Source: DASZMX01 sp035551475 | GTDB taxonomy: Bacteria > Verrucomicrobiota > Verrucomicrobiia > Limisphaerales > Palsa-1400 | Direction: 5' to 3' | DNA length: 64,000 nucleotides | NCBI GenBank assembly: GCA_035551475.1 | Contig: DASZMX010000107.1 | Span: 1-64,000, forward strand | Shown here: positions 15,644 to 24,315 of the stretch, piece after piece | How the letters are laid out: every line of letters begins with the position of its first letter | How positions within the stretch are numbered: position 1 is the first letter of the stretch | Position numbers and translations under genes: made by a program | The notes under the pieces: model-generated | What the model saw: the letters and a program-made list of their open reading frames with translations, nothing else | Database searches by the model: none | What the model was told of the DNA's origin: nothing

Positions 15644-16348
15644 ATGAAACATCGCCCAACTTTCGCCCCGCTCGTTTGCCTCATCATTTCCGCCGTCGCC
15701 GCCCAGGCGGGGGACGTGACTGGCCAATGGAAATCGGAATTTGAATCGCCCGTGGGCCATCTCAAATATGTTTACGACCTCAAGGCCGATGGCGCCAAGG
15801 TCACGGGCAAGGCCCATCGCGAATGGCCCGAAGGAAAAACCGACACCGAACTCAAGGACGGCAAGATCGACGGCGATTCGATTTCCTTCACCGAGCCGCT
15901 CCATGTGCAAGACCAGGATTTGACGATTGAGTACAAAGGCAAAATCAACGGGGACGAAATCAAGTTCACCCGCAAAGTAGGCGATTTCGGTTCGACGGAC
16001 ATCGTCGCCCACCGCGAGACGGCGACGGCGGCTCCATCCCTCAATGGGAAGTGGCGCGCGGAATTTGACACCCAAATCGGCAAGCAGAAATATCTTTTCA
16101 CGCTGCACGCCGACGGCGCTGCCGTGACCGGCAAAGCCAACGCCGAGATTGGCGATCAGAAAATGGAAACCGCCTTAACCGACGGCAAGATCAACGGCGC
16201 TGACGTCAGCTTCACCGAGCAAATGGATTTTGCCGGCCAGCCGGTCCACATCACCTACAAGGGCGTCCTGGCGGGCGATCAACTCAAACTCACCCGCAAA
16301 GTGGGCGATATTGCCACGGAGGAGTTGACCGCCAACCGGGAAAAATAA
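15644..16348 (+). CDS. Exported protein with two lipocalin-like repeats
   Basis: A 234-residue protein with a signal peptide (LVCLIISAVAAQAG). The mature part is two clear internal repeats of about 100 residues, near 25-125 and 130-234. Shared features are G-W-EF, K-Y-L-ADGA-VTGKA, DGKI-G-SFTE, YKG--GD and TRKVGD. The pattern of short beta strands suggests a pair of small beta-barrels. Similar repeats occur in exported proteins of Acidobacteriota and Verrucomicrobiota, usually unnamed. No catalytic motif is visible. Ligand and role are unknown. Confidence 0.75.
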   Translation: MKHRPTFAPLVCLIISAVAAQAGDVTGQWKSEFESPVGHLKYVYDLKADGAKVTGKAHREWPEGKTDTELKDGKIDGDSISFTEPLHVQDQDLTIEYKGKINGDEIKFTRKVGDFGSTDIVAHRETATAAPSLNGKWRAEFDTQIGKQKYLFTLHADGAAVTGKANAEIGDQKMETALTDGKINGADVSFTEQMDFAGQPVHITYKGVLAGDQLKLTRKVGDIATEELTANREK

Positions 16349-16640
16349 GCGCCTCGTGGGCAATTTGTAATTTCCCCGGAACAAACCGGGCGCTCGGCCC
16401 TCTCACCGACGATGGAAGTTGTGGTTCGAGGGCACGTAGGCGCTCGGCTTCAGCTTCCGACGCTCAAAACGGCACGCCGCCAACAGGGCGAGGCCATGAG
16501 TCGTGCGCTACTCGGGGAGATGAGCCGGCGCGCGGCCAATGGACTGGCCGACAGTTTCGGCGCGTCCTGGGGACGGCGTGCCCGTTTTGATTGTCACTTC
16601 TGTCGTGCGCTGTGAAAGCCGCGGCAAGCCTTTCCTGATT
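16349..16640. other. Intergenic region without a supported gene
   Basis: This 292-base stretch is the longest gap in the window. A plus-strand frame of 67 codons (16412-16615) has Arg/Ala-rich composition, no recognisable domain and no ribosome-binding site, so it is not called. A weak CCCGG-AACAAA-CCGGG hairpin sits near 16373-16388 without a T tract. I see no RNA gene. Confidence 0.5.
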
Positions 16641-17246
16641 ATGGCGCCGCGCACGGTTTGCAATCTTGTTTTCCTGGTGGGCATCGTTGCGCTCGCGGTG
16701 GGGGGTGTGTTTCCGCTGCGGCCGAGCACCGGAGCCGCGTCGTCGGGCCGGGCTTCCAGCCCATTCACCAACGAATTGAACCAAACCGTGCGCCTGCGGG
16801 ATTTTCGCGGGCAGGCGATTGCGGTGACGTTCTTTTTCACACGCTGCGTGGCGCCGCAATGTTGCCCGCGTCTGGCGCAAAATTTCCTGGAAGCCGAACG
16901 CCAGCTTTCCGCCGAGAAAAACAGCCCGACGAATTGGCATTTCCTGTCCATTACATTTGATCCGCAAACAGACACTCCCGAAATGCTGCGCACATACGCC
17001 CGGCGCCGCGATTATGATCCCAATCACTGGAGCTTTCTCACCGGTTCGCCGGAAGAAATTGGCCAACTCGCGCATGATGCGGGCCTGGCTGCCACGCTTG
17101 ACGATAATTTCATCAACCACCATTTCGGCGCCATGATCATCGATCCGGCCGGGCGCGTGCAGATCGTGTTCCCGGACGCGGGCAATCTCGCGACCGGTCT
17201 TGTCGCCGAAATCCATAAGGCGCTGCGCTTTCCTGCCCGAACCTGA
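16641..17246 (+). CDS. SCO1/SenC-like thioredoxin-fold protein
   Basis: A 201-residue membrane-anchored protein. An N-terminal hydrophobic helix (LVFLVGIVALAVGGVFPL) is followed by a thioredoxin fold: VRLRDFRGQAIAVTFFFTRC, LSITFDPQTDTPEML, then a conserved His in NHHFGAMIIDPAGRV. SCO proteins bring copper to cytochrome oxidase or act as thiol reductants. The copper-site cysteines are arranged as C-VAPQ-CC, not the usual CxxxC, so metal binding may differ. ATG at 16641 places the helix at the front; a longer frame from 16539 has no better support. No oxidase genes are near. Confidence 0.8.
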   Translation: MAPRTVCNLVFLVGIVALAVGGVFPLRPSTGAASSGRASSPFTNELNQTVRLRDFRGQAIAVTFFFTRCVAPQCCPRLAQNFLEAERQLSAEKNSPTNWHFLSITFDPQTDTPEMLRTYARRRDYDPNHWSFLTGSPEEIGQLAHDAGLAATLDDNFINHHFGAMIIDPAGRVQIVFPDAGNLATGLVAEIHKALRFPART

Positions 17247-17305
17247 AGCGGCGCGGCTTGAGCATTCCCTTGTCTGCCTTCGCGGTTGCGGATACGATCC
17301 CATCC

Positions 17306-17773
17306 ATGCCGCTGGTGCGCATTCTGGTCGATGGATACAGCCTTTTGCACAATTGGCAGGAGCTGGCTCCGGGCAAGGCGCGTCATTCGGAAGCGGCCCG
17401 CGACGAATTGATTAACATTTTGCGCCAATATCGGGATGCCATCGGCACGCCCATCACCATCGTCTTTGATGGCTCGGCTCCCAAGCGCGGCGCCCAACCC
17501 GCCGCGTCGTCGCCGGAATTGGAAATCCTCTATTCCTCCTCCAGCCAAACCGCCGATGATTTGATCGAGCGCGCGGCCGCGCGCTTGCGCGATTTTGGCG
17601 ATGTGCTGGTGGTGACCAATGATTTTGCCGAGCGGGACACGGTGTTTTTCGGCGGGGCCTTTTCCTCGAGCTGCGAAAATTTTATTGACGACATCGAGAA
17701 AACCCTGCGCCGCCAGGAGCGGGAAATTGAGCATCACAATCGCCGCGAACGCGCGCGCTTCAAGACGCATTAA
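17306..17773 (+). CDS. NYN-domain (YacP-like) ribonuclease-type protein
   Basis: A 155-residue PIN-like NYN domain protein. It starts PLVRILVDGYSLLHNW, with the first acidic residue in VDGYS, then ITIVFDG near 50 and QTADDLIERAA and VVTNDFAERD, giving the acidic cluster expected for metal-dependent RNA cleavage. The family includes B. subtilis Rae1/YacP, which cleaves mRNA in the ribosome. The ATG at 17306 is chosen because the earlier frame adds unrelated residues. It precedes a vWA-like gene by 6 bases. RNA target is unknown. Confidence 0.85.
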   Translation: MPLVRILVDGYSLLHNWQELAPGKARHSEAARDELINILRQYRDAIGTPITIVFDGSAPKRGAQPAASSPELEILYSSSSQTADDLIERAAARLRDFGDVLVVTNDFAERDTVFFGGAFSSSCENFIDDIEKTLRRQEREIEHHNRRERARFKTH

Positions 17774-17779
17774 CCCACC

Positions 17780-19015
17780 ATGAGATTTTCATCCTCGTTC
17801 CTTCGCCGGGCGGCCTGCCTGTGTTTGCTCGCGCTGTGCCTGCCCCGCGCTTTCGCCGCTTCCGACGCCGGCGGTGATGAAAACCGTTTTTTGCTGGTGA
17901 TTGACACGGCTTCAGCCATGCGGCGCTGCTCCAACGGCGTCATGCAGGCGGTGACGGAATTGTTCCAGTCCAACATGAAAGGGGAGCTGCGCGAGGGCGA
18001 CACCATCGGCCTCTGGACATATAGCGACCATTTGCAAACGGAGTTTCCAATGCAGGTTTGGAAGGAAGGGCGGAATAACGCCATCCGCGACTCCATCGTG
18101 AATTATCTCGGGGAGGTTCCCTACGAGAAGCGGGCGCATCTGGACAAGGTGTTCCCCATCGTGCACCAGGTCATTGCGTCGTCGCGCCGCATGACGGTGA
18201 TATTTATCTTCGATGGCACGGAGCCCATTGCGGGCACGCCTTTCGACAGCGACATCAATGCGCTGCACAAGAAATTCGGCCCGGAATTCCGCGCGCAGCA
18301 CGTGCCCTTCGTCACTGTCCTGGCTTCCCGCAGCGGGAATATTTTCGATTATACTGTCAATACTCCGGGATCAATTGCGATTCCGCACACCGCCTTGCCG
18401 CCCAAACCGGCGGAGACCAATGCGCCGCCGGTGGCGGCTGCCCCGGCGCCGGCGCCGAGCGAGCCCGTCGCGCCGCCGGCTCCGCACAAACACCTTGAGA
18501 TTGTCATGTCCGGGCCCCTTGCAGCAGCGGCGCACACCAATGCGCCCGCGGTCGTGGCGCCAGCGGCGGAGCCCGTTCCAGCGCCCGTGGCCGCGCCGCC
18601 GGCCCCAGTCATTGCTGCCGTTGCGCCGCCTCCCGCCCCCGTCGTGGCGCCAGAGCCAAAAATTGCGCCTCCCACAGTGCCAAACGCCGTCACGCCCGTG
18701 GCGACTGCCGCGCCGCCGCCCGTTGCCTCCCCGATTATCACGCCGCCTGCGCCTGCTCCGGTGGCGGAGGTGCGACCCGCGCCAGCGCCAACGCCAACGC
18801 CGGAACCTGTCGTAATCCCCGCCCGCGCGCCAGCGGCCGCGATTCCAGCGCCAGCGGCGCCAGAACGCCGCCTGGGCGCGCAGGAAATCGCGCTTTTCAT
18901 CATCGCTTTTTCGTTGCTGGCCATTGCGCTGGCGCTGATCTGGTTCTTGCTGCGGCGCGGACGCCAGTCCGGTTCGCGCAGCTTGATTTCAGAGTCGATG
19001 GACCGCACCCGTTAA
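17780..19015 (+). CDS. Exported vWA-like protein with Pro/Ala linker and C-terminal membrane helix
   Basis: A 411-residue protein in four parts: a signal peptide (CLCLLALCLPRAFA), a von Willebrand A-like domain (about 35-200) beginning FLLVIDTASAM and containing GLWTYSD and VIFIFDGTEP, a long Pro/Ala/Val linker (about 205-365), and a single hydrophobic helix IALFIIAFSLLAIALALIWFLL with a basic cytoplasmic tail. The MIDAS motif is DTASA rather than DxSxS, so metal-dependent ligand binding may be weakened. The layout suggests a periplasmic domain held on a flexible stalk. Partner unknown. The next gene (hisC) starts two bases after the stop. Confidence 0.75.
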   Translation: MRFSSSFLRRAACLCLLALCLPRAFAASDAGGDENRFLLVIDTASAMRRCSNGVMQAVTELFQSNMKGELREGDTIGLWTYSDHLQTEFPMQVWKEGRNNAIRDSIVNYLGEVPYEKRAHLDKVFPIVHQVIASSRRMTVIFIFDGTEPIAGTPFDSDINALHKKFGPEFRAQHVPFVTVLASRSGNIFDYTVNTPGSIAIPHTALPPKPAETNAPPVAAAPAPAPSEPVAPPAPHKHLEIVMSGPLAAAAHTNAPAVVAPAAEPVPAPVAAPPAPVIAAVAPPPAPVVAPEPKIAPPTVPNAVTPVATAAPPPVASPIITPPAPAPVAEVRPAPAPTPTPEPVVIPARAPAAAIPAPAAPERRLGAQEIALFIIAFSLLAIALALIWFLLRRGRQSGSRSLISESMDRTR

Positions 19016-19016
19016 C

Positions 19017-20114
19017 ATGATGTCACCGCAGCAACTCATCCGTCCCCTGGTTCGCGAATTGGCGGGCTACGTTCCCGGCGAACAGCCGAAAATCAAAGGG
19101 CTGATCAAGCTCAACACGAACGAGAATCCTTATCCGCCCTCGCCCAAAACCCTCGCAGCCATCAAGGCGGCGGTGGATGGGCGGCTGCGCCTCTATCCCA
19201 ATCCCACGGCGGAGCCGCTGCGCGAGCGCCTTGCGCAATGGCACGGCTGCCGGGCCGGGAATATTATAGTTGGCAACGGCTCTGATGAATTGCTGGCGCT
19301 GGCGACCCGCGCGTTTGTCGAGCCGGGCGGCAAATCGCCCGCTTCGATGGTCCAATATTTGACGCCGTGTTATTCGCTCTACCCCGTCCTGGCGAATATT
19401 CACGGCGCGCGCGTCAACGAAGTCCCGCTGCGGCCCGCCTTCGGCTTGCCGACGGTGGCTGAACTCCAGCGCGGCCGCCGCTGGCGCTTTGACGCGGCGC
19501 TCACATTTATCACCACCCCGAACGCGCCCAGCGGTCGCGGTTATGCGCGGGCGGATCTCGAGGCGCTCTGCCGCGCGCAACGCGGCGTGGTCGTATTGGA
19601 CGAAACGTATGTGGATTTCGCGCCGGAACATGCCCTGTCTTTGGCCTTGAAGCATGCGCACATCATCGTGTCGCGCACGTTTTCCAAGGCTTATTCCCTC
19701 TGCTTTCAACGGGTCGGCTATTTCGTGGGCCATCCGGAATTGATGGGCGCGTTGGACAAAATTCGCGACAGCTACAACGTCAACGGGCTCGGCCAGGCCG
19801 CCGCGCTCGCCACCTTGCGCGACCTGCCGTATTACCGCGCCAATTTCAAGCGCATCATCGCCACGCGCTCCCGCCTCACGGATGCCCTGGCCAAACTCGG
19901 TTTTGCGACGCTGCCCAGCCAGGCTAATTTCATCTTTACCAGGCCGCCAAAATTTTCCGCCGAGACCTGGCTCCAAAAATTGCGCGAGCGCAAAATTCTC
20001 GTGCGCTGGTTCAAGTATCCGGAGACGCGCGCTTACTTGCGCATCTCCATCGGGACAGAAGCGGAAGCCGCGACGCTGGTCCGCGTGGCGGCGGCCATTT
20101 TGAAAAGCGCGTGA
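19017..20114 (+). CDS. hisC: Histidinol-phosphate aminotransferase
   Basis: A 365-residue class I/II PLP aminotransferase that converts imidazole-acetol phosphate to histidinol phosphate with glutamate. Typical features are IKLNTNENPYPPSP, YPNPTAEPLRERLA, VGNGSDELL, TTPNAPSGR, VVLDETYVDF and the PLP lysine in SRTFSKAYSL near residue 223, then ISIGTEAE at the end. Two adjacent ATGs (19017, 19020) are possible starts. No other his genes are near, and HisC-like enzymes can also act on aromatic or phosphonate substrates, but the motifs fit HisC. Confidence 0.92.
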   Translation: MMSPQQLIRPLVRELAGYVPGEQPKIKGLIKLNTNENPYPPSPKTLAAIKAAVDGRLRLYPNPTAEPLRERLAQWHGCRAGNIIVGNGSDELLALATRAFVEPGGKSPASMVQYLTPCYSLYPVLANIHGARVNEVPLRPAFGLPTVAELQRGRRWRFDAALTFITTPNAPSGRGYARADLEALCRAQRGVVVLDETYVDFAPEHALSLALKHAHIIVSRTFSKAYSLCFQRVGYFVGHPELMGALDKIRDSYNVNGLGQAAALATLRDLPYYRANFKRIIATRSRLTDALAKLGFATLPSQANFIFTRPPKFSAETWLQKLRERKILVRWFKYPETRAYLRISIGTEAEAATLVRVAAAILKSA

Positions 20115-20131
20115 CCTGACGCCTCTGTCTC

Positions 20132-22027
20132 GTGGCCAACGCACCTCTCCAAGTTGCCGCCCCGCCGGCCAAGCCGCTGCTGATTTATGATGGCGATTGC
20201 CGTTTTTGCCGCCGCTGGGTTGAGCGCTGGCGAACGGTGACCGGCGAAACGGTGGACTATTTTCCATACCAGGAGGTGGGTGGACGTTTCCCGGAAATTC
20301 CGTCGGAAAATTATGCGCGTTCCGTGCAGCTTATCCTGCCGGACGGCGCGGTTTACGAAGGGGCGGAAGCCGTGTTTCGCGGATTGGCGATGGCGCACCG
20401 CGAACGCTGGTTGCTGTGGCTTTATTTGAAGATCCCGGCGTTTGCGCTTCTGGCCGAAACGATCTATCAGGAGGTCGCGCTGCATCGGGGCTCCTTGTCC
20501 CGGTTGGACCGCGCCCTTTTTGGCGAACAAGTCGCGCCCCCGCGCTATATCCGCGTGCGCTGCCTTTTTTTACGCGGCCTGGCGCTGATTTATTTCGTCG
20601 CCTTTCTTTCCTTGTCCTCGCAAATCCAGGGCCTGGTTGGGAGCCATGGAATCGTGCCGCTGTCGCAGACATTTCCTAAACTCAAGGCGGCGCTGGCGGA
20701 GCGGGCTTTCGGGGTGGATCGTTTTCGCGCCGTGCCCACGCTGGCGTGGATCAGTTACAGCGATCGGTCTTTGGACTGGCAATGCCGCGCGGGCATGGCT
20801 CTTTCGGTGATGCTTTTTTTCGGCATCGCCCCCGCGCCCGCGCTTTTCCTGCTGTGGTTGATTTATCTTTCGCTGGTTTCCATTGGGTCGCCGTTCCTCG
20901 ATTTCCAGTGGGATATGCTCCTGCTGGAAACTGGCTTTCTCGCGATATTTCTCGCGCCCTTGCAATGGTTGGAACGCCCCTCGCGCCAGCCTCCGCCCTC
21001 GCGGTTGGTCATCTGGCTTTTGCGCTGGCTCATTTTCCGTCTCATGCTCGAATCCGGCTGCGTCAAATTGATGAGCGGCGACCCGGCGTGGTGGAATCTG
21101 AGCGCATTGACGGTGCATTTCGAAACGCAGCCGCTGCCCACCTGGATTGGGTGGCACGCGCACCAGCTTCCCTTAGGTGTGCTGCATGGGGGCGTCGTGC
21201 TGCTTTTCATCATCGAGCTCGTCGCGCCCGCCTTGATTTTTGCCGGCCGGCGCCCGCGTCTGGCCGCCGCGTGGCTGTTCGTCCTCCTGCAGGTTGTGAT
21301 TCTCTTGACAGGAAATTACACATTTTTTAACTGGTTGACCATTCTGCTGTGCCTGCCGCTGCTGGACGACGACATGCTGGGCTGGCTGGGGCGCCTTCGG
21401 CCGTCTGCGCCGGTTTCGGCAGCCTTGCGACGCTGGCCCAGCTTGCTCACGCTGCCTCTGACGGTGGTAATTGTGTTGTTGACATCATTGCCGCTCTTGC
21501 GGGACATGGGGCTGCCGCTCAATGGGGCGCGCGGGTTGATCGACCTCTATCTCCTGCTGGAGCCGACCCGTAGTTTTAATGGCTATGGGCTCTTCGCGGT
21601 GATGACTCGCACCCGCCCGGAAATCATCCTGGAAGGCAGCGCCGACGGACATGCCTGGCAGGAATATGAATTCAAGGACAAGCCCGGCGATCTCAAGCGC
21701 GCACCCGGCTTTGTGGCGCCGTTTCAGCCGCGGCTGGATTGGCAGATGTGGTTCGCCGCGCTGGGTGACGTGCGTCGCAATTCCTGGATGGTCGGGTTGG
21801 AATTGCGCCTCCTGCAAAATGAGCCCGCCGTCACCGCGTTGCTGGCGCGTAATCCTTTCGCGAATGCGGCGCCGAAGTTTGTGCGCGCGCAGGTTTACGA
21901 ATATCGTTTCACGGATCGCGCGACGAAGCGCGCCACAGGCGCGTGGTGGACGCGCCGATTTTTGGGGACGTATAACCCGCCTCTTTCCTTGCAAAACTTG
22001 AAAGGGCCCCTCAATTACGGAGAATGA
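20132..22027 (+). CDS. DCC thiol-oxidoreductase domain fused to lipase maturation factor-like membrane protein
   Basis: A 631-residue fusion with a GTG start. Residues about 14-125 are a DCC (DUF393) domain with LIYDGDCRFCRRWVERW, whose CxxC gives it a thioredoxin-like redox site. The rest matches lipase maturation factor (LMF1, DUF1222) proteins: many hydrophobic helices, GSHGIVPLSQTFP, PFLDFQWDMLLLETGFLAIF, RWLIFRLMLESGCVKL, and the soluble end with YEFKDKPGDLKRAP, PRLDWQMWFAALG and RAQVYEYRFT. LMF proteins help lipases fold. A redox domain joined to it suggests a membrane-bound oxidative folding factor. No lipase gene is adjacent. Confidence 0.85.
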   Translation: MANAPLQVAAPPAKPLLIYDGDCRFCRRWVERWRTVTGETVDYFPYQEVGGRFPEIPSENYARSVQLILPDGAVYEGAEAVFRGLAMAHRERWLLWLYLKIPAFALLAETIYQEVALHRGSLSRLDRALFGEQVAPPRYIRVRCLFLRGLALIYFVAFLSLSSQIQGLVGSHGIVPLSQTFPKLKAALAERAFGVDRFRAVPTLAWISYSDRSLDWQCRAGMALSVMLFFGIAPAPALFLLWLIYLSLVSIGSPFLDFQWDMLLLETGFLAIFLAPLQWLERPSRQPPPSRLVIWLLRWLIFRLMLESGCVKLMSGDPAWWNLSALTVHFETQPLPTWIGWHAHQLPLGVLHGGVVLLFIIELVAPALIFAGRRPRLAAAWLFVLLQVVILLTGNYTFFNWLTILLCLPLLDDDMLGWLGRLRPSAPVSAALRRWPSLLTLPLTVVIVLLTSLPLLRDMGLPLNGARGLIDLYLLLEPTRSFNGYGLFAVMTRTRPEIILEGSADGHAWQEYEFKDKPGDLKRAPGFVAPFQPRLDWQMWFAALGDVRRNSWMVGLELRLLQNEPAVTALLARNPFANAAPKFVRAQVYEYRFTDRATKRATGAWWTRRFLGTYNPPLSLQNLKGPLNYGE

Positions 22028-22030
22028 ACT

Positions 22031-22807
22031 TTACGGCCCGTCGGTCAGCGGCAAATAGACCGGGACTCCCGTGGAAAACATGCCGTGCGTCGGGCCGGCA
22101 TTGGTGATGATGCCGTCAAAGGGCGGCGGAAAAAGATTCGTGCTGCTGTTGTAATAGAGACTGCCAATTCCCTGCGCGGCGAACCGGTCCACGGTATTGC
22201 TCACCAGCGTCCCATTGAACCGTCCGCGCACGGACATGGGCTCCGTTTCGCCAAAGCCGAAAACGTTGAATTTCAGGTTGGTGGTGTTTAGCGAGATGAA
22301 GAAAAACGTCTCGGAATTTTGCAGGTTGCTCGTCGTCGCTGAGGCGCGGAAAAATAAATGGCCATTGCGCAGCGGCGTATTCGGCGAAAAATTATTCTGC
22401 AGCGCCGGCACCGCGGCGTCCACCTGGCCGGTAAAATCATTCGCGGCGCTGCCGCCGAAGTAGGCCGAAACGTTGGTCTGCCGGGTCCCTTCCCGCATGA
22501 AAATGCCCTCGGCGCCCGTGACCAGGTTCACCTCGCGCACCAGCTCCGCCGCGGGAAAATTGGTCGCCCAATTTGTGCCGAACATTTCATAACGCAAGGC
22601 GCGCATGACATTGCCAGTTGTGACGAGCGCGGTTTGGATGGCGGTGCGTTCGTTGGTGAGAACGTCGGTGGCGTGGATCAGTTCAATTTGATGGTCCGCC
22701 AGCAGGGAAAAATTGAGGCGTTGCACGGTGACCTGCGCCGTGGCGCGGCTGGCGGCCAGGCCGGAGACGAGGGCCAGCGTGGTGAGGAGAACTCGAAAAT
22801 GTTTCAT
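22031..22807 (-). CDS. Exported protein of unknown function
   Basis: A 258-residue protein with a clear signal peptide (HFRVLLTTLALVSGLAASRATA). The mature part is Asn/Thr-rich and predicted to be mainly beta. It includes TDVLTNERTAIQTALVTTGNVMRALRYEMFGT and TSNLQNSETFFFISLNTTNLKFNVFGFGE. I do not recognise the family; the style is that of poorly described secreted proteins in Verrucomicrobiota. ATG at 22807 is chosen because it starts directly before the signal peptide. It is convergent with the LMF-type gene (3-base gap) and divergent from the TolC gene. Confidence 0.65.
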   Translation of the reverse strand: MKHFRVLLTTLALVSGLAASRATAQVTVQRLNFSLLADHQIELIHATDVLTNERTAIQTALVTTGNVMRALRYEMFGTNWATNFPAAELVREVNLVTGAEGIFMREGTRQTNVSAYFGGSAANDFTGQVDAAVPALQNNFSPNTPLRNGHLFFRASATTSNLQNSETFFFISLNTTNLKFNVFGFGETEPMSVRGRFNGTLVSNTVDRFAAQGIGSLYYNSSTNLFPPPFDGIITNAGPTHGMFSTGVPVYLPLTDGP

Positions 22808-22939
22808 GACGGTCATTCGCCCGGCCAATCTGGCAGGTTCCCCGCCAGCCGGTCAAGCCCAACAGTTTCCAAACAACGTTGACAATTGGGCGAAAGATTT
22901 CAACTCTTTCCCGCTCGCTTGAGGGCGGTTCATTCGGCC

Positions 22940-24313
22940 ATGCGTCTTATTCTCAAATTCATCGGATGGTGCGGCGGCGTTGGCCTTGCTGGCGCCGTCG
23001 GGGCCAGTCCGCTCCTGGACACGAATGTCCCGCCCCTTTCCCGCGCCGACGCCGTGGCGATTGCTTTGCGCCAGAACACCGCCATTCGCAAAGGCCAGAC
23101 CGATTTGCGCGCCGCGTACGGCATCGAGGTGCAATTGCGCTCCATCATCGTGCCGAAATTCCTTGCCGCGGGCGATTTCAACGCCAATGACCCGTCGCTC
23201 GTGGCGCAATTTCCCTCGCTGCCGCAATTTCCCATCAGCCGTTTCATTCAGTTCCCGACGAAAAACTGGGCGGCGGACGTGCGCGTGCAGGAATCGATTT
23301 ACGAGGGGGGGCGCATCACTTCGTCCTTTCGTTCCGCCAAATTAACGCGGCAACAGGCGCTGCTGAATTATCAAACGGTCGTCGCCGACACAATCCTCCA
23401 GGTGCGGGTGGCCTACGACGACGCGCTGCTGGCCCGGCAGCAAATCGACGTCCACGAGGCTTCCGTCAAATTGTTGACACACGAACTGGACGACGCCCAG
23501 CAGCGTTTCGACGCCGGCGCCGCCCCGCAATTCAACGTCCTGCGCGCGCAAGTGGAGGTGGCGAACGAAAAGCCCCAACTGATCCAGGCGCGCAACCATT
23601 ATCGCATCGCCAAAAACAATCTGGTGAACCTGCTGGGCTACGATGTTCCGCAGGCGGTGTGGGAGGACATTCCCTTGCAGTTGACAGATGAGCTGGCGGC
23701 GGTTCCGCTGGAGCTGGATCTGCCCTCCGCGCTGGCCCGTGCCCTGCAGCGGCGCCCGGAGCTGGGCGCCTTGCGCAAAGCGGAAGCGCTGCGACGGGAG
23801 GACGTGACGACGGCGCGCGCTGGCTACAAGCCCAACGCCCAGATTTTCGGCGGCTATGAATGGCAAAGCTTTCCTTACGCGGACGATCTCTCCCGCGATC
23901 TTTCGGGCTGGGTGGCCGGGGCGCAGGTCTCGTGGAATTTATTTGACGGCACGTTGACGCGCGGCCGGGTGATCGAGGCGCAGGCTCGTTATGATCGCGC
24001 CAGGATCGATGTCGAGGAAACGCGCCGCCAGATCGAATTGGAGGTGCGCACCGCGGACTCGGAATTTATCCAGGCCCGGGAGTTGCTCGAATCACAAAAG
24101 AAAGTGCAGGAACAGGCTGCGGAAGCCCTCCGCCAGTCGGAAGTCCGCCTCGGCGCCGGCACGGGCGCGCAATTGGACGTGCTCGCGGCGCAGACCGCGC
24201 TGACCCAGTCCCGCACCACGCAGATTCAAGCTCTCCACGATTACTCCGTCGCCCGCGCCCGGTTGCAACGCGCCCTCGGCGATGACATGGAAATCCAGGC
24301 CGCGCCCAAATAA
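22940..24313 (+). CDS. TolC-family outer membrane efflux protein
   Basis: A 457-residue OEP/TolC protein with an N-terminal signal segment (FIGWCGGVGLAGAVGA). It shows the two-fold repeat of the family: LSRADAVAIALRQNTAI near 40 and LPSALARALQRRPELGALR near 265, each followed by long coiled-coil helices, plus SWNLFDGTLTRGRV and the last helix with TALTQSRTTQIQALHDYSVARARLQRALG. It would form the trimeric outer-membrane channel of an efflux or type I secretion system. The MFS gene follows after two bases, but no membrane fusion protein is present. Confidence 0.9.
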   Translation: MRLILKFIGWCGGVGLAGAVGASPLLDTNVPPLSRADAVAIALRQNTAIRKGQTDLRAAYGIEVQLRSIIVPKFLAAGDFNANDPSLVAQFPSLPQFPISRFIQFPTKNWAADVRVQESIYEGGRITSSFRSAKLTRQQALLNYQTVVADTILQVRVAYDDALLARQQIDVHEASVKLLTHELDDAQQRFDAGAAPQFNVLRAQVEVANEKPQLIQARNHYRIAKNNLVNLLGYDVPQAVWEDIPLQLTDELAAVPLELDLPSALARALQRRPELGALRKAEALRREDVTTARAGYKPNAQIFGGYEWQSFPYADDLSRDLSGWVAGAQVSWNLFDGTLTRGRVIEAQARYDRARIDVEETRRQIELEVRTADSEFIQARELLESQKKVQEQAAEALRQSEVRLGAGTGAQLDVLAAQTALTQSRTTQIQALHDYSVARARLQRALGDDMEIQAAPK

Positions 24314-24315
24314 TC

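Noticed and set aside
16412..16615. 67-codon frame in the largest intergenic gap
   Set aside because: No ribosome-binding site, no domain, Arg/Ala-rich composition; insufficient support for a gene.
18400..18870. Low-complexity GC-rich stretch resembling a repeat array
   Set aside because: It encodes the Pro/Ala/Val linker of the vWA-like protein with irregular units; there are no CRISPR-like direct repeats or spacers.
19023..20267. 414-codon minus-strand open frame over hisC
   Set aside because: Arg/Gln-rich with no domain; hisC has complete motifs on the other strand.
22879..22884. Perfect TTGACA upstream of the TolC gene
   Set aside because: At 16-18 bp spacing the -10 positions read AACTCT-like sequences, a poor match, so no promoter is called.
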